DNA from: Willaertia magna
Taxonomy: Eukaryota; Heterolobosea; Eutetramitea; Acrasida; Naegleriidae
Length of the DNA: 12,064 nucleotides
Reading direction: 5' to 3'
NCBI GenBank assembly: GCA_902984215.1
Contig: CADWAF010004224.1
Coordinates: forward strand, 1 to 12,064
Below the pieces are notes generated by a model. That model had not been told where the DNA came from and ran no database searches. It saw nothing but the letters and a program-made list of their open reading frames with translations. The translations under genes and the position numbers were made by a program. This document shows positions 7,093 through 12,064 of this stretch, one piece after another (the first letter of the stretch is position 1; each line of letters starts with the position of its first letter).

Positions 7093-7609
7093 TTATTGTT
7101 GTTGTTGTTTTACTAAATCAATTTTCTTTTTAAGTTTATCTACAGCTAACATGAAAGAAACGGAATCGTTTGTGTTGAGTTTAACATATTTTGTTAAAAA
7201 GTCTAAACTTGCTCCTCTCTTTTAAACAGTTAATTTTAATATTAATAATACAGAAGAACGGGTTATAATTAATTTTGTTATTGTTGTAATGAATGTTGCA
7301 TTTTCACAAGTAACGAATCATTAAGATGTTACACAAAATTTATGGACAAAATAAATTAACAAACATACCTCTACTAAATCCATTCCAGACCATCCTTCTT
7401 TTTGAATTTCTATAAATCAATTGTTTTCATTAATTTTAATTTCTTGTCAATAATTTATTAAAGTAATAATACTACTTACTTTTCTTTGTTGATGAAGAAA
7501 TTAAATCTGAATTAGCATCCATAAATAAAATTACTTGTTCATGTCCCCATGTTGATAAATTAGTATTTGTTTGAATATATCGTTCTAAATCTTCTATTTT
7601 CTTGGACAT
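7093..7609 (-). CDS. Small SAM-domain-like protein, three exons
   Basis: Reconstructed by splicing: exon 1 at 7609-7480, exon 2 at 7409-7369, exon 3 at 7218-7093, giving 98 residues from ATG 7609 to TAA 7093. Donors are GTAAGT and GTATGT, acceptors TTTATAG and TTAAAAG, and the frame holds across both joins (phases 1 and 0). The product begins MSKKIEDLERYIQ. It then shows a SAM-like pattern: Trp21 with GHEQVILFM after it, KEGWSGMDLVE in the middle, SLDFLTKYVKL, and a C-terminal helix DKLKKKIDLV before QQQQ. SAM domains (about 65 residues) join proteins together or bind RNA. Here the domain makes up nearly the whole protein, which would suit an adaptor or oligomerisation partner. The gene model is strong; the domain name is a pattern judgement. 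Confidence 0.7.
7219..7368 (-). other. Intron 2 of the SAM-like gene (150 bases)
   Basis: Starts GTATGTTTG and ends GTTTAAAAG; phase 0 between GAG (Glu57) and AGA. All frames inside contain stops. Confidence 0.7.
7410..7479 (-). other. Intron 1 of the SAM-like gene (70 bases)
   Basis: Starts GTAAGTAGTATT and ends GATTTATAG. Removing it joins codon AAA (A/AA) and restores the frame from a region that otherwise meets stops. Confidence 0.75.
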
Positions 7610-7938
7610 TTTCTTTTGTTTTAATAATATTGTGATGTTGTTGTTTGTTTTATTTTACACAAAGATGACAGAATGAGTGGCAACAGTCATTTATCAACAA
7701 AAAGATTTTGTGTAGGAGTGGCCGGAATTGGTCAATTTTATGAATTTGCGCATGTCATTACAATAACGTAAAAATTATTATTCCCAAGTGAAATAAATTT
7801 TATTTTGGCTAAATTAACGAGCTTTACAATTATTATTAAAATAATTATAAAATCATTTATAATATTTATTTCATTATGCAATAAAACTAACTCTACAAAT
7901 TTGTGTAATAAATTATTAATAAATTTTACAACACATAA
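7610..7938. promoter_or_regulatory. Upstream region of the SAM-like gene; 3' spacer of the membrane protein gene
   Basis: No coding frame found. A GC-richer patch at about 7665-7755 includes the near-palindrome TGGCCGGAATTGGTCA and TGCGCA at 7747-7752, about 140 bases upstream of the SAM-like ATG. TTACAATAACGTAA at 7758-7771 matches 1598-1611 exactly. The rest is AT-rich. Confidence 0.4.
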
Positions 7939-8412
7939 TTAATCTCTATGCTCTCTTGTCACATTCTCATTTACAACATTATAAGTCCTTTCATACCACA
8001 ATGACAAACCAGTAACTAAAGCCCCAATCAACTCTCCATTAGCAACCAATTGAAAAAAAGAAGGTGCAATTCCACTAATTACACATTTAGTAAATACCAA
8101 AAAAGTTAACACACGAAAAGGTACTGTCCAAATAAAGAATATTTTAACATTAAACCACGCTGCTAAAATATAATAAGCTCCCATATTTAAAGAGGCCATA
8201 GATGATGCAATAAAGAAAGTATGTGCTAAATGATTGTCATTTGCTATCGTTTCATTAAAATTAATGAATGAAAGAAGTGTGGAAGGAGAGTTGGAAAACA
8301 CACCAACAATTCCCGATAGAAAAGCTACGATACCGAAAATGAATATGGATAATCTAGTGGGACTCGTAATTAGTGACATTTTTTTATTTGTGTTTTCATT
8401 ATTGTAAATCAT
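7939..8412 (-). CDS. Small four-span membrane protein, family unknown
   Basis: A 157-residue protein. Four hydrophobic segments are visible at about 21-41, 63-86, 88-111 and 118-140. Between TM1 and TM2 lies a polar loop with Asn/Thr (NFNETIANDN). Features such as HLAHTFFIASSMASLNMGAYY and TVPFRVLTFLVF recall small four-helix membrane proteins of the DoxX/DUF4345 kind, but that is only a resemblance. The first ATG is at 8412. A second at 8379 (MSLITSPTR) would give 146 residues and a cleaner start before TM1. No catalytic motif and no clear cleaved signal peptide. CTTTACAAC/GTTGTAAAG lies just upstream at 8421-8429. Confidence 0.75.
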   Translation of the reverse strand: MIYNNENTNKKMSLITSPTRLSIFIFGIVAFLSGIVGVFSNSPSTLLSFINFNETIANDNHLAHTFFIASSMASLNMGAYYILAAWFNVKIFFIWTVPFRVLTFLVFTKCVISGIAPSFFQLVANGELIGALVTGLSLWYERTYNVVNENVTREHRD

Positions 8413-8485
8413 TTACAATAACTTTACAACCAAATAAAAATTACAACAAAAATATTTAATAAAAATATTTAATAAATAAACAATT

Positions 8486-8659
8486 TTAATGTTCTACAAC
8501 ATCATAAGTAACATTAATCTTTTCAACTTCTCTCAACTCTTTCATTATCATTTCATTCATTTGATAATCATAAGGTCCAAACACTCCTTTCGTACTAATT
8601 TCACCATCTAAATTGTATTTGAAGATTGCAATTGTTAAATTTGTTGAATAAATAAGAGT
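8486..8659 (-). pseudogene. Orphan open frame of 57 codons: last exon of the next gene, or a gene relic
   Basis: An uninterrupted frame reads TLIYSTNLTIAIFKYNLDGE and then a helical-looking end (MNEMIMKELREVEKINVTY, last residues VVEH). It has no ATG until 24 codons before the stop, so it is not a complete gene. Two readings are possible. (1) It is the 3' exon of the 8672-10228 gene: a donor TCTTT/GTAAAG overlapping that gene's stop and an acceptor GAAATTAG/T at 8595 remove 81 bases (8595-8675), keep the frame, and would extend that protein by 35 residues. (2) It is a decayed fragment of a gene whose other copy begins near the right edge of the window, since 24 bases are shared with 12041-12064. 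Codon use looks protein-like. Confidence 0.4.
8613..8636 (-). repeat. 24-base exact repeat, copy 1
   Basis: The minus strand reads AACAATTGCAATCTTCAAAT plus ACAA, identical to 12041-12064 on the plus strand. Similarity continues outward on the minus strand through CTTATTTATTC with small gaps. Confidence 0.85.
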
Positions 8660-8671
8660 TTACATTTAACT

Positions 8672-10228
8672 TTACAAAGATTTTTTTTTCCATACACTTA
8701 ATTTTTCTAAATTTCTGTCAATTAAATCAATAACCTCATCTGTATCTTCTAATTTACCTTCACAACAATTTAAAATCTTTTGATAATTTAACTCTACAGT
8801 CTTAATAAACAAAGAATAAAATGATGATTTAAAGTGATAGTCTTCATCTGGAAAGAATGCGAAATTACTATATAAATTTATAAATTGTTCAACCATTAAC
8901 TGATATTCATCAATGTTAAAATAATTATATTCATCAAAATTGCTTAATAATAAATTATTTCCATGCGTAATTTTAAGGGAATCTAAATTATTTAAAATTA
9001 AATGTAAGTATTGTAAACAAGTACAAATCGCAATAAATTTAAATGTCATGTCAATATTAGCATTAAATCTGTCTATTAACTGAACTATACTATTTAAATG
9101 ATAAACTCTTTCCAATAAATACTTGTCAGAAAAAGTGGTTGTTTCATCCAAATCACTGCAGGAAGAAGAACTACAAAGTACGATATGAATAGCTCTATAA
9201 ATATATTTCACATCTTGTTGTAATTCGAATTTATATAAATTACCTTCTATAAAATCGTCGGTAAAATCGTCATTTACAATTTGTTTCAAATCTGTTGCAA
9301 ATTCAATTACACTTTGACCTAAAATATCCCTTAATTGTTCCCTTTCGCTATTGAATAGTAACGTACAGTAATCATCGGCAAATGAAATATAATTTTTCTT
9401 ATTTATATTATCTTTATCGTTACACAAAATATATAACAGTCTCTGACAAATAAATTCAGCAACTATTTTTGAACGAGGTGTTTGTTCTTTAAAACAAAAG
9501 CAATTTAGGTATTTCTTACCAACTTTTAACAGTAAATTGTTATTGTGAGAAAAAAGAGCTGGATTAAGGATATAAGTAAATGATAAGATTGAAAAGGAAT
9601 CTTTTAAAAACTGTAAATCATGGTGTGTTGAGCCATATTTAAATAAAAGACAACTAACTAAAATTAAATTGTAATTTTCCAAGTATTTAGATTGCATTAA
9701 TGAATTACAAAGATTAATTAGTTCAATGTTATTTTCTTTACAATTTGTGTCAATAGAAAACAATAAAATAAAATTGTAAAGTGTTTTTAAATTATCATTA
9801 TCTTCAATTAATGTTACAACATTCTTTAATTGTTCATGTTCTTCTTGTAAACTATTTGTTCTGTTATTCGTTAACAATTTTTCTAAGATGGACACCACAA
9901 CCTTTACAGTTTTATAATTTGGATTATCATCAACTAAATTATTAAGCAAAGTATTAACCAACATAATATTTTCAGTAATTAATTTAAATAAACACATATT
10001 AACAATGTTTATATTTTTATCATTTTCTGTTTTAATTATTTCAATTGTTACTAAGGCAGAAATGGCATCATGAGATAACTTAGAAATAAAAGATAACAAG
10101 GCTATATCTTCTTCTTTATCAGCTAGTTCTGTTAAATTCATTTCAGTAAGGCTTTTCTTTATAGAATAGAAAATTTTCATTGTTAGTTCATGTTGATAAA
10201 TAAATTCATCTAATTTCTTTTGGTTCAT
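8672..10228 (-). CDS. Unrecognised 518-residue all-helical protein
   Basis: No family recognised. Start set at ATG 10228 (MNQKKLDEFIYQHELTMKIF); the frame is open for 16 more codons to a TTG, unlikely as a start. The chain is rich in Leu, Asn, Ile and Lys with regular hydrophobic spacing and few Gly or Pro, as in armadillo/HEAT-like or other helical solenoids (for example LMQSKYLENYNLILVSCLLF, AEFICQRLLYILC). There is an acidic Ser/Cys-rich loop (SSSSCSDLDETTTF) at about residues 355-368. There is no signal peptide, no membrane span and no catalytic motif. A scaffold-type role would fit the fold but is a guess. It ends WKKKSL and TAA; the stop sits in TTT/GTAAAG, which could be a splice donor leading to the frame at 8486-8594. 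Same strand as the HEPN gene upstream, but 450 bases apart. Confidence 0.75.
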   Translation of the reverse strand: MNQKKLDEFIYQHELTMKIFYSIKKSLTEMNLTELADKEEDIALLSFISKLSHDAISALVTIEIIKTENDKNINIVNMCLFKLITENIMLVNTLLNNLVDDNPNYKTVKVVVSILEKLLTNNRTNSLQEEHEQLKNVVTLIEDNDNLKTLYNFILLFSIDTNCKENNIELINLCNSLMQSKYLENYNLILVSCLLFKYGSTHHDLQFLKDSFSILSFTYILNPALFSHNNNLLLKVGKKYLNCFCFKEQTPRSKIVAEFICQRLLYILCNDKDNINKKNYISFADDYCTLLFNSEREQLRDILGQSVIEFATDLKQIVNDDFTDDFIEGNLYKFELQQDVKYIYRAIHIVLCSSSSCSDLDETTTFSDKYLLERVYHLNSIVQLIDRFNANIDMTFKFIAICTCLQYLHLILNNLDSLKITHGNNLLLSNFDEYNYFNIDEYQLMVEQFINLYSNFAFFPDEDYHFKSSFYSLFIKTVELNYQKILNCCEGKLEDTDEVIDLIDRNLEKLSVWKKKSL

Positions 10229-10679
10229 TCTGTTGAAGGTATTTTTTTTTCTTGAAGCAAACTTTTTTACGGCCAAAAATAACGGTTCCGTAAATGCTTG
10301 ATTAATAATTTAAAGGTTTATTAAAAATAAAAATTTTCTTCCCTTTTCAACATGTTTTTTAATTTGTTCTCTATATTCCAAATTATCAACATTAAAGGTA
10401 ATACAAACTTAAAAAATTCAAGTCATTATTAAGATTATATATTATTAATTGAATTTTAATAAATTATATAAATAAATAAAGACTTTACAAATCTTATATT
10501 TTTCTTTTGTAAAGTAACTGAACTTTTTAAATAGAAATATAAATTACAGAAATATCAAAAAGTAGGCAACTGAGGCAATAATGAATTTTCTTATAATTAA
10601 ACAATATTCAAATAAACTTTATTTTCAAACGTCATACTATTTATACTATTAAATATTTGTTTATTTCTAAAGTAAAATT
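10229..10679. promoter_or_regulatory. Spacer upstream of the 518-residue gene, with a possible coding relic
   Basis: An inverted pair, CTTTACAAA at 10483-10491 and TTTGTAAAG at 10507-10515, lies about 260-290 bases before the ATG. A 32-codon frame on minus (10310-10408, FNVDNLEYREQIKKHVEKGR then a hydrophobic end) closes with one TAA in the same frame as the gene downstream, whose open frame resumes right after it. It has no start codon and may be an old exon, an unspliced exon or chance. Confidence 0.35.
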
Positions 10680-11795
10680 TTAATTTTTCAAACTACTAAT
10701 AAACTGTGCATTATCTATAATTGTTTGTAAAGTAATTTTAGTTCTAATTAATACTGCTTCATCTAAAACAAAATCAAAATAATCCAATTGATCAATCAAA
10801 AATGAAATTAAATCAATACTTTGTTTACAACGTCTTATAATAAATTCATTATCTTCTTGAAATGGTCTTTGATGAGCCCAATTATTTCTTTCTTTAATTA
10901 AACAATCCAATAATTCCACTCCTAATGTCATATCAAATTCTTTTAAAATTTCTTTAAAAGGAATTGCTAATTGAACAAAATCAGCTTTTTCTATCTTTTT
11001 TAAATTTGTATCACAACAACCATAATAATAATCTTCATTATTATAATTATCTTTTGGTTTAAATCTTGTATCATTAATATTATCATTAAAAATGGTCTTT
11101 AAAGTTTCACACCATCTTAAAATTAATTGATTCATCATACCATTGTAAACATAATTAACAATAATTTTTGATGCTTTTTTATTTATTTTATTTTTATTAA
11201 TTCTTTCTTGTTGTAATTCATTTCTTTCTTTAATTAAATTGTCTTTTTCAATTTCTAATAATTTTAAACGTTCTTTATAATTTTTAAGATATTCTTCCAT
11301 TTTCTTTTGTCCTTTCTTTTCATTTTCTAATTGTGTCTTTAATTTATTATTTTTCAATGTAAATTCTTTAATTTGTTCTTCATAATAATTTACTCTTTCA
11401 TAATTTTCATCTTTTTGATCAATAGTTTGTTCATTAATATATTCTTCTTCATTGTTATCATTATATAATATTTCGTTATTATTTTCTTCTGATATTTCTT
11501 CTCCATTATAATTATCATTATTATAATAAATTTCATTATTATATTCTTGTACTTCTTTATTATATGTGTAATGGTTGTTATTTTGTTGTGTTTTATTATT
11601 TGTGACTTGAATATCTTGAATTAAATCATTAATATCTACTGTTTGACCATTAGGTGTAGAAATTATAATTGGTGAAAAAGTTTTTTTTTTATTATATTTT
11701 ACTTGTGAATAATTATTGTAAGAAAAAAATTCATAAGATATTTGTGGGTAAAAATTTTGTGATGTTTCTATCTTTCTATTGTTAAAGTTGATCAT
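10680..11795 (-). CDS. Asn-rich coiled-coil protein with a C-terminal HEPN (Swt1-like) domain
   Basis: A 371-residue protein from ATG 11795 (MINFNNRKIETSQN); the frame runs on to a TTG at 11846, not a likely start. Residues 1-125 are Asn/Tyr/Glu-rich and probably disordered. Residues about 130-205 form a long charged coiled coil (YEEQIKEFTLKNNKLKTQLE onward). Residues about 212-340 are helical and hold ERNNWAHQRPF, with Arg303-Asn304-x3-His308. That matches the RNxxxH signature of HEPN domains, and the WAHQ-PF context with the following acidic stretch and helix is close to the HEPN domain of Swt1-type proteins. Many HEPN domains cut RNA as dimers using this Arg and His; others are non-enzymatic. 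Yeast Swt1 pairs a PIN nuclease with such a domain in nuclear mRNA surveillance, but no PIN domain is seen here; the coiled coil could drive dimerisation. Domain call is by motif only. Confidence 0.8.
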   Translation of the reverse strand: MINFNNRKIETSQNFYPQISYEFFSYNNYSQVKYNKKKTFSPIIISTPNGQTVDINDLIQDIQVTNNKTQQNNNHYTYNKEVQEYNNEIYYNNDNYNGEEISEENNNEILYNDNNEEEYINEQTIDQKDENYERVNYYEEQIKEFTLKNNKLKTQLENEKKGQKKMEEYLKNYKERLKLLEIEKDNLIKERNELQQERINKNKINKKASKIIVNYVYNGMMNQLILRWCETLKTIFNDNINDTRFKPKDNYNNEDYYYGCCDTNLKKIEKADFVQLAIPFKEILKEFDMTLGVELLDCLIKERNNWAHQRPFQEDNEFIIRRCKQSIDLISFLIDQLDYFDFVLDEAVLIRTKITLQTIIDNAQFISSLKN

Positions 11796-12064
11796 TTTTT
11801 TTTTATTTTGAGAGAAGAATTGCAAATGGATTTTATATATTGACAAGCACAGAATTCTGTTTGTAAAAAGTTGACTTTTTGTTACAATTCAGAAAAGATT
11901 TCACTTGAAATAATTAAACGTTAGAAAAGGTAATGTAAACTGTGACTTTGCTGAAGAATGTCTGTTTTTTTTAAATGGTTTAACGAAACAAATAAGGGAA
12001 ATTTGTAGTTTTGTAAATCTTATTTATTCTTAACATTTTAAACAATTGCAATCTTCAAATACAA
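11796..12064. promoter_or_regulatory. Upstream region of the HEPN gene, running into a truncated feature at the window edge
   Basis: The 12-base palindrome ACAGAATTCTGT lies at 11849-11860, 54 bases before the HEPN ATG. On plus, a 16-codon frame starts at an ATG at about 11958 (MSVFFKWFNETNKGNL) and stops in a TTTGTAG; if a gene starts here it would need an intron and continues outside the window. The last 50 bases resemble the region downstream of the 8672-10228 gene. Confidence 0.35.
12041..12064 (+). repeat. 24-base exact repeat, copy 2 (cut by the window edge)
   Basis: Identical to 8613-8636 in inverted orientation; the match may continue beyond the window. Upstream, CTTATTTATTC at about 12019-12029 also corresponds, with small gaps. 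A frame equal to copy 1 (TIAIFKYN) is interrupted by a TAA at 12036-12038, directly upstream. Confidence 0.85.

Noticed and set aside
10229..10276. 16-residue N-terminal extension of the 518-residue protein starting at TTG
   Set aside because: No ATG; the first in-frame ATG is at 10228, though an upstream exon cannot be excluded.
11796..11846. 17-residue N-terminal extension of the HEPN protein starting at TTG
   Set aside because: No ATG; the run of Lys codons just before ATG 11795 looks like an A-rich leader.

Overview
The window reads as nuclear DNA of an AT-rich unicellular eukaryote. Evidence for this is an eIF5A gene, GT-AG spliceosomal introns in one gene, a type II tRNA-Leu(AAG) with internal A and B boxes and no encoded CCA, a long N-extended peptide deformylase of the mitochondrial sort, Asn/Gln-rich proteins and intergenic DNA that falls below roughly 10% GC by eye. 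TAA is used as a normal stop, which argues against ciliate-type codes. The lineage cannot be fixed from the sequence; an amoebozoan, a heterolobosean or an early-branching fungus-like protist would all fit. Peptide deformylase argues for a mitochondrion that still translates.

Layout, left to right: eIF5A on the minus strand (42-474) with an apparent one-base frameshift exactly at the hypusine lysine codon; a 405-base divergent promoter region with short palindromes; an unrecognised Asn/Gln-rich protein on plus (880-1470); a small secreted, extremely basic repeat protein on minus (1613-2002); an F-box/LRR-like protein on minus (2386-4107); an AT island (about 4560-5700) holding a 115-base-period direct repeat; tRNA-Leu(AAG) on minus (5718-5797); peptide deformylase on plus (5893-6954); a three-exon SAM-domain-like small gene on minus (7093-7609), reconstructed here by splicing; a four-span membrane protein on minus (7939-8412); an orphan open frame (8486-8659) that may be the last exon of, or a relic next to, a 518-residue all-helical protein on minus (8672-10228); and an Asn-rich coiled-coil protein ending in a HEPN domain of the Swt1 type on minus (10680-11795). 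The last bases of the window repeat, on the opposite strand, a noncoding or exon segment found just downstream of the 8672-10228 gene.

The genes do not form an operon or an obvious pathway; they look like unrelated single nuclear genes packed with short spacers. Three points stand out: the HEPN/RNxxxH protein, the eIF5A indel at the modified lysine, and the acid-free secreted repeat protein. Three of the long open frames (peptide deformylase, the 518-residue protein and the HEPN protein) were trimmed to the first ATG, because the longer versions would begin at GTG or TTG, which a eukaryotic nuclear gene is unlikely to use.
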